Under the pieces are notes generated by a model. That model was not told the origin of the DNA, searched no databases, and saw nothing but the letters and a program-made list of their open reading frames with translations. Below, piece by piece: positions 10,128-18,117 of a stretch of 64,000 nucleotides of DNA (position 1 is the first letter of the stretch; each line of letters starts with the position of its first letter). The stretch comes from Microbacterium aerolatum. Its GTDB lineage: Bacteria > Actinomycetota > Actinomycetes > Actinomycetales > Microbacteriaceae. A program made the position numbers and the translations under genes. The DNA is taken from assembly GCF_007988825.1 (NCBI RefSeq), contig NZ_BJUW01000003.1:124001-188000 (forward strand), in the 5' to 3' direction.

Positions 10128-11111
10128 ATGGCCAGCCAGGATTGGTTCGACAAGGACTTCTACAAGACGCTCGGTGTCTCCAAGGACGTCAGTGACGCGG
10201 AGCTGAAGAAGACGTATCGCAAGCTGGCGCGCAAGTATCACCCCGACTCCAATCAGGGCGATGCCAAAGCCGAGGCGATGTTCAAGGAGATCAGCGAGGC
10301 GTACTCCGTGCTCTCCGATCCGGAGCAGCGCAAGGAGTACGACGAGATCCGGGCCATGGGTTCGGGCGCGCGCTTCACCGCGAGCGGTTCCGGCGCGGGC
10401 GGCTTCGAGGACGTCTTCAGCCGATTCGGCCAGGGCGGTCGCGGTCAGAGCGCCGACTTCGAGGACATCTTCGCGATGTTCAACCAGGGGCAGGGTGGCG
10501 GCTTCGGCTCCGGCCGCTTCGGACAGCCGACCGGCGGGTACCGCGGGTTCGGCGGTCCGCAGAAGGGGGCGGATGTCACCGCCCGCACCACGCTCGACTT
10601 CGTCACCGCTGTGCAGGGTGAGACGATCACCCTGCAGGGCGAGGACGGTAAGCCGTTCAAGGTGAAGATTCCCGCTGGCGTCGCCGACGGACAGAAGATC
10701 CGCCTGCGCGGCCGCGGCCGGCCCTCACCGGACGGCGGCGAGAACGGCGACATCGTCGTGTCGATCACGGTGCGCCCGCACCCGGTGTTCACACGTGACG
10801 GGCTGAACCTGCGCCTCACGGTGCCGGTCACCTTCACCGAGGCGACGCTCGGCGCCACCATCGAGGTGCCGACGCTCAGCGGCGACATCGTCAAGCTCCG
10901 CGTCGCGCCGGGGACCCCCTCGGGGCGCGTGCTGCGCGTCAAAGGCCGCGGCGTGAAGAGCTCGAAGGGCACCGGCGATCTGCTCGCCGAGCTGCAGGTG
11001 GCCGTGCCGACGCATCTGGATGACGCGTCGCGCGAAGCGCTGCAGAAGTTCCAGGAGCTGGAGCCGAAGGAGAACCCGCGCGCCGACATGATGGCGAAGG
11101 CGCGGGCCTGA
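10128..11111 (+). CDS. dnaJ: DnaJ-family Hsp40 without zinc finger
   Basis: The 327-residue J-protein stimulates DnaK ATPase and delivers clients. The J-domain (about 10-75) carries HPD at 38-40, and a Gly/Phe-rich stretch runs to about residue 150. The two beta-barrel client domains and the C-terminal dimer part follow. The four CxxCxGxG zinc-finger repeats of classical DnaJ are absent, so it is a CbpA/class-B type Hsp40 occupying the dnaJ slot of the operon. It starts 7 bases after grpE. Confidence 0.92.
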   Translation: MASQDWFDKDFYKTLGVSKDVSDAELKKTYRKLARKYHPDSNQGDAKAEAMFKEISEAYSVLSDPEQRKEYDEIRAMGSGARFTASGSGAGGFEDVFSRFGQGGRGQSADFEDIFAMFNQGQGGGFGSGRFGQPTGGYRGFGGPQKGADVTARTTLDFVTAVQGETITLQGEDGKPFKVKIPAGVADGQKIRLRGRGRPSPDGGENGDIVVSITVRPHPVFTRDGLNLRLTVPVTFTEATLGATIEVPTLSGDIVKLRVAPGTPSGRVLRVKGRGVKSSKGTGDLLAELQVAVPTHLDDASREALQKFQELEPKENPRADMMAKARA

Positions 11112-11141
11112 CGATGAGTTCGATCGGCGGAGGTGATCGCA

Positions 11142-11564
11142 GTGGTTGAAGACGAGGACGCCCCGGTATTCGCGATCGCCGTCGCCGCTGAGCTCGCCGG
11201 CATGCACCCGCAGACGCTGCGCCAGTACGACCGCATCGGACTGGTGGTGCCCGGCCGTACCCGCGGCGGATCGCGCCGATACTCGCCGCGGAACATCGAG
11301 CAGCTTCGCGAGGTCGCCCGCCTCTCGGCCGATGGAATGAGCCTGCCGGCGATTGCACGGCTGCTCGATCTGGAGGACGAGGTGCGGATGCTGCGCCGCC
11401 GGGTCATGGAGCTGGAAGGCGCGCTGCGCGCCGAACGGCAGAACCGTCCGGGCGTGCGCATCTTCGCCGCCGGGGCGACCGGCGTCGTCCCGGTGACGGG
11501 TGGCCGCCGCATCCGTCGCTCGACCGAGGTCGTGCTCTGGCGCCCCGGCGTCCGCGAGGAGTAA
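11142..11564 (+). CDS. hspR: Heat-shock repressor HspR, MerR family
   Basis: A 140-residue repressor with a MerR-type DNA-binding head (AAELAGMHPQTLRQYDRIGLV, then RGGSRRYS) and a coiled-coil dimer helix (LEDEVRMLRRRVMELEGALRAE). HspR binds HAIR elements, and such elements stand before this operon and before clpB in this window. Start choice: GGAGGTGAT (11129-11137) places the GTG at 11142 at normal spacing; an in-frame GTG at 11133 lies inside that ribosome site. It closes the dnaK operon, giving autoregulation. Confidence 0.95.
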   Translation: MVEDEDAPVFAIAVAAELAGMHPQTLRQYDRIGLVVPGRTRGGSRRYSPRNIEQLREVARLSADGMSLPAIARLLDLEDEVRMLRRRVMELEGALRAERQNRPGVRIFAAGATGVVPVTGGRRIRRSTEVVLWRPGVREE

Positions 11565-11635
11565 CCCCCGCCTCGGCATCCCGCCCCCTCCCCGCCCCCG
11601 CATCCCTCCGCTCACAGGAGGCCGGGGCGAGCGGG

Positions 11636-12955
11636 TCAGTGGAACGGGCAGCGCGCGGGTGCTGCGGCCGAGCGGACCCTGCCGCCGGACTCGGGCTTGG
11701 TGGGCAACCGGCGGCGGTTCACCTCGAGCCCACTTGAGAGGATCGTCAGACGCGGATCACTCAGTACCGCGACGGCGGCTGCCAGCCCTGCGATGGCGAG
11801 CTTCTCTCCCGGGCAGCGGTGGCCGGTCGCGACGCCCGCGCCGCCATGCGGGATGAACTCCTCGATCGCCTCATAGTCCTCCACGCCGACGAAGCGGTCG
11901 GGGTTGAACTCGTCGGCGCGGTGCCAGGAGCGCTCGTCGGTGTTCGTGCCGAGGATGTCGAGCACCACCCGTCCGCCGGCTGCGACGCGCTGGCCGTCGA
12001 GCTCAACATCTGTGAGCGCCCATCCCGGCAGCATCGGCACGAACAGACCCGTGCGGCGGATCTCCTGTGCGAACGCCGTCGCAAGCGGCCCGCCGACCAG
12101 AGCGCCCCGCTCGGCGGTCTCCCCGGCGACGCGCGTGCGCCACTCCGGATGCTCGTGCAGCGCCTTCGCGGCGTACGCCACGAATCGGGCGACCGCGATC
12201 ATCGGCCGCAGACCGTTCTGCAGCTCCACGCCCGCGAGCTGCGCCGGCAGGACCTCATCGTTCTCATCGCGGTGCGCAGCCCACTCGTAGAGCGCTGTGC
12301 CGCTTCCGGGCGAGAGCCGGCCGATCCGGACCGCCTCGATCAGCTGCCGTGCGTGACGGTCCGACCACCACCTGTTGAAGAGGGCTTGCGGAAAGCTGGG
12401 GGAGTACGGCGCCCCGAAACCGTCGACGATCTGAGCGAGCCTCGCCGCCCACCGGGTCTTCGCTTCGGGAGTCCCTGGCACTCCCGCCCACCTCATGATG
12501 GAGCGGCCGAACGCGCCTACGGCGGCGTCGTAGGCAGAGCGCGTACTGCCGTCGACCCATGCGTCCAGCTCTGACTGCCACTCGCGTTCGAGATGGGGAG
12601 ACAAGCGTGCGACCTGCTGGTCGTCATAGGCCACCTCTACGAAGGTGGCTTTGCGGTGACGATGCTTCGCGCCGTCGAGGCTGTGCACCGATCCGTGACC
12701 GAAGAGCGTCTCCTGCACGATCGCAGGCATCGCTCCATGGCGGGCGATGCGCTCCTCATCGTAGAACAGCTCGACGCCGGCCGCTCCTCGCACGAAGATC
12801 GCGTCGCTGCCCAGCAGCCGCATCGGCGCCGAGCGCGCTCCGCGGTGCACCCGACGCCAGATGCGATCACCGAAGCCGTAGCCGCGGGTGAGGAGCGACG
12901 GGGCGTCGTCGCGGACAGCATCCTTCAGAGCAGTGAGCGTGGTGGGAAGTCGCAT
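11636..12955 (-). CDS. Cytochrome P450, CYP152-type fatty-acid peroxygenase
   Basis: The 439-residue P450 resembles the CYP152 peroxygenases (Bacillus YbdT/CypC, OleT), which use hydrogen peroxide to hydroxylate or decarboxylate fatty acids without a redox partner. Evidence: LTRGYGF near the N-terminus, HRHRKATFVE, the helix-I motif NGLRPMIAVARF with the Arg-Pro pair that binds the fatty-acid carboxylate and replaces the usual acid-alcohol pair, the ExxR-like QEIRR, and the heme loop FIPHGGAGVATGHRCPGEK with the thiolate Cys. The ATG at 12955 gives the expected short N-terminus. It is transcribed away from the GntR gene. Substrate chain length and hydroxylation versus decarboxylation cannot be told. 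Confidence 0.88.
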   Translation of the reverse strand: MRLPTTLTALKDAVRDDAPSLLTRGYGFGDRIWRRVHRGARSAPMRLLGSDAIFVRGAAGVELFYDEERIARHGAMPAIVQETLFGHGSVHSLDGAKHRHRKATFVEVAYDDQQVARLSPHLEREWQSELDAWVDGSTRSAYDAAVGAFGRSIMRWAGVPGTPEAKTRWAARLAQIVDGFGAPYSPSFPQALFNRWWSDRHARQLIEAVRIGRLSPGSGTALYEWAAHRDENDEVLPAQLAGVELQNGLRPMIAVARFVAYAAKALHEHPEWRTRVAGETAERGALVGGPLATAFAQEIRRTGLFVPMLPGWALTDVELDGQRVAAGGRVVLDILGTNTDERSWHRADEFNPDRFVGVEDYEAIEEFIPHGGAGVATGHRCPGEKLAIAGLAAAVAVLSDPRLTILSSGLEVNRRRLPTKPESGGRVRSAAAPARCPFH

Positions 12956-13046
12956 CTGAACACCCTGCCTCGACGCACGGGATGCCCCCAGGGGGAAGCG
13001 CACGAGATGTGTTTGTGCTAGCCGGGTCACGCAGGCTCCCTCCTGC

Positions 13047-13111
13047 GAGACTGCATCCCGCGGATGAGACCGCGCGCGCTTCCCGCCATCTCGGCCGCGG
13101 AATGCAATCTC
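13047..13111. repeat. Intergenic hairpin element, copy 1
   Basis: Arms GAGACTGCATCCCGCGG (13047-13063) and CCGCGGAATGCAATCTC (13095-13111) pair with two mismatches around a 31-base loop. Loop and arms resemble those of the element at 36095-36159. It lies in the gap between the P450 and gntR genes, so it is not an ordinary terminator. Confidence 0.75.
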
Positions 13112-13140
13112 GGCGGACAGCCCGCCGGAGTGTGTATTCT

Positions 13141-13153
13141 GTTGACAGTCGAC
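13141..13153 (+). promoter_or_regulatory. Probable GntR operator before gntR
   Basis: GTTGACAGTCGAC matches GTTAACAGTCAAC at 13869-13881, before tctC, in 11 of 13 positions (consensus GTTRACAGTCRAC). It lies 12 bases before the gntR start and overlaps a possible TTGACA -35. Two copies before the two genes of one system suggest the binding site of this GntR protein. Confidence 0.55.
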
Positions 13154-13165
13154 GGGGAGGTCACG

Positions 13166-13831
13166 GTGACGCAGACAGTCAAGCGCGGGGAATCGCTCGG
13201 TGCTCAGATCGCGCGCGTGTTGCGGCACCGGATCGTCCGGGGCGAACTCGCCCCGGGGGAGCGCATCACCGAGGAGGCGCTCGCCGAGGAGTTCGCCGTC
13301 AGTCGCGGTCCGGTACGCGACGCTCTGACCCAGCTCAGCTTCGAGAAGCTCGTAGAGGTGCAACGGCCGCGCGGCGTGTACATCGTCGGTCTCACACAGG
13401 ATGACGTCGACCAGCTGTACAGCCTGCGCGGTGCGCTCGAGCAGCTCGCGCTGTCGCGCGCCATGCGGGTGGAAGATTCTGCGCGCTGGACGGCGATGGC
13501 CGCAGCCGTCGGCCGCATGGGCGCGGCGGCGGATGCCGGTGATCACGGCGCGTTCGTCACCGCCGACCTCGAGTTCCACTCGCAGATCTACTCCCTCGCC
13601 GACCACCCGCGCCTCGCCGGCGCGTGGAATCAATACCTGCCCACATTCGCGGCGTTGCTCGAGGTGACGATCAATCACGACGAGGATCTGCGCGAGTCCG
13701 CCGGTGACCACGTCAAGCTCATGGACGTCATGCGCAGCGGTTCTCCTGAGGATGCGGCCGCGGTGCTCGCCGCTCACCTCGACGGCGCTCGCGATCGAAT
13801 GCTGAGCGAACTCGAGCAGCGCCGGCCCTGA
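13166..13831 (+). CDS. GntR-family regulator, FadR subfamily
   Basis: A 221-residue regulator. The N-terminal winged helix (about 10-75) has the pattern RHRIVRGELAPGERITEEALAEEFAVSRGPVRDAL, and the all-helical FCD ligand domain follows with the metal-type positions DxEFHSQI and the later His in DHVKLMD. FCD proteins sense small carboxylates. The GTG at 13166 has GGGGAGG 5 bases upstream; the frame continues upstream into the hairpin element, which is unlikely to be coding. It precedes the tctCBA-lyase operon and probably controls it and itself. Confidence 0.88.
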   Translation: MTQTVKRGESLGAQIARVLRHRIVRGELAPGERITEEALAEEFAVSRGPVRDALTQLSFEKLVEVQRPRGVYIVGLTQDDVDQLYSLRGALEQLALSRAMRVEDSARWTAMAAAVGRMGAAADAGDHGAFVTADLEFHSQIYSLADHPRLAGAWNQYLPTFAALLEVTINHDEDLRESAGDHVKLMDVMRSGSPEDAAAVLAAHLDGARDRMLSELEQRRP

Positions 13832-13868
13832 CGCCCGCGCTGCGGCTCGCGTCCTGTGCCGGTTGATT

Positions 13869-13881
13869 GTTAACAGTCAAC
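13869..13881 (+). promoter_or_regulatory. Probable GntR operator before tctC
   Basis: GTTAACAGTCAAC lies 71 bases before the tctC start and matches the gntR upstream site (13141-13153) in 11 of 13 positions. It is the likely control point of the transporter operon. Confidence 0.55.
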
Positions 13882-13952
13882 ACTGCTACGCTGGCCGCGT
13901 CGATCAGGATTCCCTGCCTGTTCGAACCACCTGCACTCAAAGAGGAGCGAAG

Positions 13953-14921
13953 ATGCCCATCAAGCGCATGAACCGCGTGATCACAGCTGCCGCGGTCTTC
14001 ACCGCCGCAGCACTCGTGATGTCCGGATGCACGAAGGTCGAAGAGGGCGGCGATGCCGCTTCGAGCTTCCCCGAGAAGGACATCCGCCTGATCATCCAGG
14101 CCAATCCCGGTGGAGGCTCTGACCTGTCCTCCCGCGCGCTCGCCACCGAGCTCGAGGGCATCCTCGACGTCAGCGTCATCCCCGAGAACATGCCGGGCGC
14201 CGCCGGCGCACTCGCGATGGAGTACGTCGCCGAGCAGGACCCGGACGGCTACGTCATCGGATTCGGTCCCGTCGAGATCGCCATGCTCAACACCACGCAG
14301 GACGCCAATGTGCTGCCTGAGAACTACGACCTGCTGGGTCAGATCATGCTCGCGCCCGGCGTCATCACCGTCTCCGCGGCCAGCGACATCCAGACCCTCG
14401 AGGACCTGGTCGAGCAGTCCAAGACCGCCCCGGTCACCATCGCCAACTCCGGCGCCGGATCGATCTGGGAAGCGGCGAGCATCGCCCTCGGTGCCGAGAC
14501 CGGCGGAGAGGTGACCCCGGTTCCGTACGACGGCGGAGCCCCGGCCGTCGCCGCTGCCGCCTCCGGCGAGACCGTCGCCGCGGTGTCCGGCCTCGGCGAG
14601 GCGCTCTCCCAGGGCAGCGCGGTCCGCATCCTGGCCGTCATGAACGACGAGCGCCACCCCGACGCTCCCGACGTTCCCACGGTCGATGAGGCCATCGGCG
14701 CCGACGTCGTCTTCGGCGGCTGGGGCGGCATCTACGCTCCCGCCGGGCTCCCGGACGACGTGCACGACACGCTCGAGGCCGCGATCAAGGAAGCCGTGGA
14801 GTCCGACTCCTACAAGAAGTTCCAGGCGGATGCCGGAAACCTTGTCGTCTACCGGGACTCGGCAGAGTTCACCACCTTCGTCGAGGACCAGTTCAGCCTG
14901 TTCCAGAACCTGCTGGGCTGA
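13953..14921 (+). CDS. Tripartite tricarboxylate transporter substrate-binding lipoprotein TctC
   Basis: The 322-residue periplasm-type binding protein of the TTT family is lipid-anchored in this Gram-positive host: the lipobox is VMSGC near residue 25. The mature part carries the Bug/TctC pattern IRLIIQANPGGGSDLSSRAL and VIPENMPGAAG. Such proteins bind carboxylates such as citrate, tartrate, terephthalate or sugar acids; the substrate here is unknown. GAGGAGC stands before the ATG at 13953. First gene of tctC-tctB-tctA-dapA-like. Confidence 0.9.
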   Translation: MPIKRMNRVITAAAVFTAAALVMSGCTKVEEGGDAASSFPEKDIRLIIQANPGGGSDLSSRALATELEGILDVSVIPENMPGAAGALAMEYVAEQDPDGYVIGFGPVEIAMLNTTQDANVLPENYDLLGQIMLAPGVITVSAASDIQTLEDLVEQSKTAPVTIANSGAGSIWEAASIALGAETGGEVTPVPYDGGAPAVAAAASGETVAAVSGLGEALSQGSAVRILAVMNDERHPDAPDVPTVDEAIGADVVFGGWGGIYAPAGLPDDVHDTLEAAIKEAVESDSYKKFQADAGNLVVYRDSAEFTTFVEDQFSLFQNLLG

Positions 14922-14986
14922 GGCCGGTGGGGCCGGGTGCGCCCGGCCCCACCTCCACCCCGAACCGACCACGTCCAAGGAAGCAC

Positions 14987-15514
14987 ATGTCGACTTCAGA
15001 AGTCGCCGAGAGCGACGAGTATCAGGGCGCGAAGCCGTCGCGTCCTCTCGAGATCGCGTTCGCGTTCGTCGCGCTCGCGGTGACCGCCGGCTACCTGGCG
15101 CTCTCCACGCAGATCGCACTGCGCCGCGAAGCGGCCCCGGGGCAGATCGACGCTCGGTTCTGGCCGATGCTGCTCGGCGTCACCGGCGTGGTCGTGGCAA
15201 TCGCGATCCTCGTGATCGCCCTCACTCGACCGGCTCCGGGGCGTGAGGACATCGAGCGCATCCAGCCGGGCGGCGTGCTCCGCGTGGTCGTGACGCTCGG
15301 GATCTCGGGCGCGTTCATCGCCCTGTGGTCCCTCGGCTCCGTCATCCTGTTCGGCTACCGCATCGAGGTGTTCCCGATCGCGACGGCGCTGCTCATGGCC
15401 GCTCTGATGCTCGTGTACGGGCACCGCAGGTGGCTGAGTCTCATCATCTACACGGTGTCGATGACGGCTTTCGTCTACGTCGTCTTCGGCATGCTCCTGA
15501 GGATCCCGCTATGA
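14987..15514 (+). CDS. TTT transporter small membrane subunit TctB
   Basis: A 175-residue protein with four hydrophobic segments and the DUF1468/TctB feature ARFWPMLLG after the first helix. It forms the small membrane subunit with TctA. The stop overlaps the tctA start as ATGA at 15511-15514. CCAAGGAAGC before the ATG at 14987 is the ribosome site. Confidence 0.87.
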   Translation: MSTSEVAESDEYQGAKPSRPLEIAFAFVALAVTAGYLALSTQIALRREAAPGQIDARFWPMLLGVTGVVVAIAILVIALTRPAPGREDIERIQPGGVLRVVVTLGISGAFIALWSLGSVILFGYRIEVFPIATALLMAALMLVYGHRRWLSLIIYTVSMTAFVYVVFGMLLRIPL

Positions 15515-17157
15515 CTCCGCTGATGGAGGGGCTGAACTCGCTCCTCGACATGTCGATCCTGCTCTACATGGGCGTGGGTCTCGTCCTCGGCTTCATGGTC
15601 GGTGCATTCCCCGGCATCACCGCCACCATGGCCGTCGCGCTGGCGGCCGGCTTCACCATGACGCTCGAGCCCGTCCAGGGGCTCGCGGTCCTGCTCACGA
15701 TCTACGTCGCGGCGAACTTCGGTGACCGGGTGCCGGCGATCCTCATCAACACTCCGGGCACACCGGCATCCATCGCCACCACGCTCGACGGCTACCCGAT
15801 GGCCAAGCAGGGCAGGGCCGGGCTTGCGCTCACGATCTCCGCGATCGTGTCGGCCGTCGGCATCCTCGCCTCTCTCGTCCTCTTCTCCGTCGCCGCTGTG
15901 CCGATCGCCAGCTTCGCCCGCGACTACTTCAAGTCGCCCGAGCTGTTCGCCCTCGTCGTTTTCGGCATCGCGATCATGATCGGCATCTCGTCGAAGTCGA
16001 TGCTCAAGGGCATCCTCGCGGGGCTCTTCGGGCTCATGCTCGGCACCGTCGGCACCTACGCCGCCACCGCCGACAAGCGCTTCACCTTCGGCGTCCTCGA
16101 GCTCGTCGAGGGCGTGAACTTCATCGCCGTGATCATCGGCCTGTTCGGCATCGCCGAGCTGTTCGATCAGCTGCTGACCCATCGCAAGAGCCACCAACGG
16201 CCCATCTCGAGCCTCGGCCGCTGGTGGCCGAACGGGTCAGAGCTGAAGCAGAGCGGCCGCGCGACCGCCGTCGGCGGTGCGGTCGGCCTCGGCGTCGGCC
16301 TCATCCCCGCAGCCGGCGGCGACATCGCCGGCCTCATCGGCTGGGAGCGTGCACGCAAGGCGTCGAAGAAGCCGGAGGCGTTCGGCAAGGGCTCCATCGA
16401 GGGCGTCGCGGCATCCGACACGGCATCCAGCGCCACGCTCGGCGGATCGCTCACCACGACCATGGCGCTCGGCATTCCCGGCGACTCCGTCATGGCCGTG
16501 ATGATCGGCTCCATGATCATCTGGGGAATCACCCCCGGGCCCACTCTGTTCACGGAGCGTCCGGACCTCGTCGTCTCGATCGTCGGCATCATGCTCGTGG
16601 CCACGCTGCTCGCGCTGGGGCTCAGCCTCGTGCGCATGAAGGGCATGGTGAAGCTTCTCGACGTGCCGCAGCCGTACCTGTGGAGCGGCATCCTGATCTT
16701 CTGCATCATCGGCACCTACGCCACGTCGAACAGCCTCTCGACGGTCATCACGATGCTCGTCTTCGGGGTCGTCGGAGTGCTGCTCAAGCGCATGCAGGTG
16801 CCGGCAGGTCCGGTCGTGCTTGGGCTGCTGCTGGGGCCGCTCGCCGAGGAGAACCTCGCGCGCACCCTGGCGATCCTGCCGACCCGGCCGTTTTTCGAGG
16901 TCGTCAGCCCGATCGCGATCGTGCTCCTCGCGCTCGCCGTCCTCTCGATCGTGATGCCGGCGATCCGCGCCGCGCGCAAGCCCCGCGCCGAGCGAGCCTC
17001 GTTCGCGGACTCGGTGCTCGACACCGAGAGCCTCGCCCAGATCGAGAAGGCCCACGACGAACTCGCAGCCACGCCCGACCTGCTCACCTCGACCGTGCGC
17101 AACACGCCTGCGGCGAAGATCCGCCGCTCTCGCAAGAACTCCAAGGAGAAGAAGTGA
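15511..17157 (+). CDS. TTT transporter large membrane subunit TctA
   Basis: The 548-residue channel subunit has about 12 hydrophobic segments. The two conserved TctA signatures are clear: GAFPGITATMAVALAAGFTM near the start and the inverted-repeat partner GLGVGLIPAAGGDIAGL in the middle, plus LGIPGDSVMAVMIGSMIIWGI. The C-terminal about 60 residues are charged and cytoplasmic, longer than in many TctA proteins. It starts on the tctB stop and ends on the start of the lyase gene (GTGA at 17154-17157). Confidence 0.93.
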   Translation: MTPLMEGLNSLLDMSILLYMGVGLVLGFMVGAFPGITATMAVALAAGFTMTLEPVQGLAVLLTIYVAANFGDRVPAILINTPGTPASIATTLDGYPMAKQGRAGLALTISAIVSAVGILASLVLFSVAAVPIASFARDYFKSPELFALVVFGIAIMIGISSKSMLKGILAGLFGLMLGTVGTYAATADKRFTFGVLELVEGVNFIAVIIGLFGIAELFDQLLTHRKSHQRPISSLGRWWPNGSELKQSGRATAVGGAVGLGVGLIPAAGGDIAGLIGWERARKASKKPEAFGKGSIEGVAASDTASSATLGGSLTTTMALGIPGDSVMAVMIGSMIIWGITPGPTLFTERPDLVVSIVGIMLVATLLALGLSLVRMKGMVKLLDVPQPYLWSGILIFCIIGTYATSNSLSTVITMLVFGVVGVLLKRMQVPAGPVVLGLLLGPLAEENLARTLAILPTRPFFEVVSPIAIVLLALAVLSIVMPAIRAARKPRAERASFADSVLDTESLAQIEKAHDELAATPDLLTSTVRNTPAAKIRRSRKNSKEKK

Positions 17158-18023
17158 CCCGTTACGACATCCTCACCGCGATTCCCACCGCGTTCCAACG
17201 CGATGGGAGCCTCGACGTCGACGGGTCGCGTGCGATCTTCCGGTTCGTGGGAGAGTCGGGCAACGAGGGCGCGTTCGTGCTCGGCACGACGGGTGAGTTC
17301 CCCGCGGTGGATGCCGACGAGTTCGCGTCGCTGGTCGAAGCGGCGCTCGAGGAGCTCGCCGACAAGATGCGCGTGATCGTGCACGTGGGGCAGGCGAGCG
17401 CGTTCGAGGCGGTGCGGCTGACGCGCATCGCCCGCGACCTCGGCGCGACCGAGTTCGCCGCGCTCACCCCGTACTACCTGCGCTCGAGCGACGATGCGAT
17501 CTTCGACTACTTCCAAGCCGTGTCGGATGCCGTGGGCGACGGCCGCCTGTACGTCTACATCTACCCGGCGCGCAGTGGAAACCCGGTCTCGCCGGAGCTG
17601 CTGGTGCGCCTGGCACAGCTGCCGAACGTCATCGGTGCCAAAATCAGCGAGCTTTCGCTGGAGGACATCGCCGCGTATCGCGCCGTGGTCCCGGCCGACT
17701 TCGACCTGTACACCGGCGCCGACCGCGACCTGATCGCGGCGGTCGAGGTGGGCGCACAGGGTGTCGTCTCCGGCGTCTCGTCCGTGACGCCCAAGCCGTT
17801 CCGCGCGCTGGCGGATGCCGGACGATCCGGCGATGCGGCCGCTGTTGCCGCCGCGCAGGCAGATGTCGACGACGTGGTCTCGCTCATCGGCGGCGACATG
17901 GCGCGCATGAAGGAGGCCTACCGGGTGCTCGGCGTCACGGATGCGCACTGCCGCATGGCGATCGCCGAGCCGACGGATGCCGAGCGCGAAGCCGTCGCGC
18001 AGGTGGTGGCGCGGCACCGCTGA
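17154..18023 (+). CDS. DapA-family lyase/aldolase (N-acetylneuraminate lyase superfamily)
   Basis: A 289-residue class-I aldolase-like TIM barrel. Visible landmarks are AIPTAF near the N-terminus, the carboxylate loop LGTTGEF, YYLR, the active-site Tyr stretch YIYPA, and the Schiff-base Lys in IGAKIS. Its place as last gene of the TTT transporter operon suggests a catabolic lyase acting on the imported acid, for example a 2-keto-3-deoxy sugar acid, rather than the lysine-pathway DapA. AAGGAG stands before the GTG start, which overlaps the tctA stop. Confidence 0.83.
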   Translation: MTRYDILTAIPTAFQRDGSLDVDGSRAIFRFVGESGNEGAFVLGTTGEFPAVDADEFASLVEAALEELADKMRVIVHVGQASAFEAVRLTRIARDLGATEFAALTPYYLRSSDDAIFDYFQAVSDAVGDGRLYVYIYPARSGNPVSPELLVRLAQLPNVIGAKISELSLEDIAAYRAVVPADFDLYTGADRDLIAAVEVGAQGVVSGVSSVTPKPFRALADAGRSGDAAAVAAAQADVDDVVSLIGGDMARMKEAYRVLGVTDAHCRMAIAEPTDAEREAVAQVVARHR

Positions 18024-18038
18024 GACCGCCCGCCCCCG

Positions 18039-18105
18039 CGAGAATTGCCTTGCCCGCCGAGAATGCTGCTGCCAGCACAATTCTCGGAGGGCAAGGCAAT
18101 TCTCG
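18039..18105. repeat. Intergenic double hairpin, possible bidirectional terminator
   Basis: The outer arms CGAGAATTGCCTTGCCC (18039-18055) and GGGCAAGGCAATTCTCG (18089-18105) pair perfectly. An inner pair CCGAGAAT/ATTCTCGG (18057-18064, 18080-18087) closes a 15-base loop. It lies between two convergent genes, so termination in both directions is plausible, although no T-run follows. Confidence 0.75.
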
Positions 18106-18117
18106 TGTATGAGGGGG

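Noticed and set aside
11565..11635. Possible terminator between hspR and the P450 gene
   Set aside because: CCCCGCCTC and GAGGCCGGGG pair only with a bulge and there is no T-run; too weak to list.
13064..13165. Upstream extension of the gntR frame
   Set aside because: It would translate the hairpin element and operator; a strong GGGGAGG site fixes the start at 13166.
17154..18023. DapA-family gene as part of the D-arabinan route (keto-deoxy-arabinonate aldolase)
   Set aside because: It sits in a different operon with its own GntR sites and lacks the LacI palindrome, so the link is not supported.
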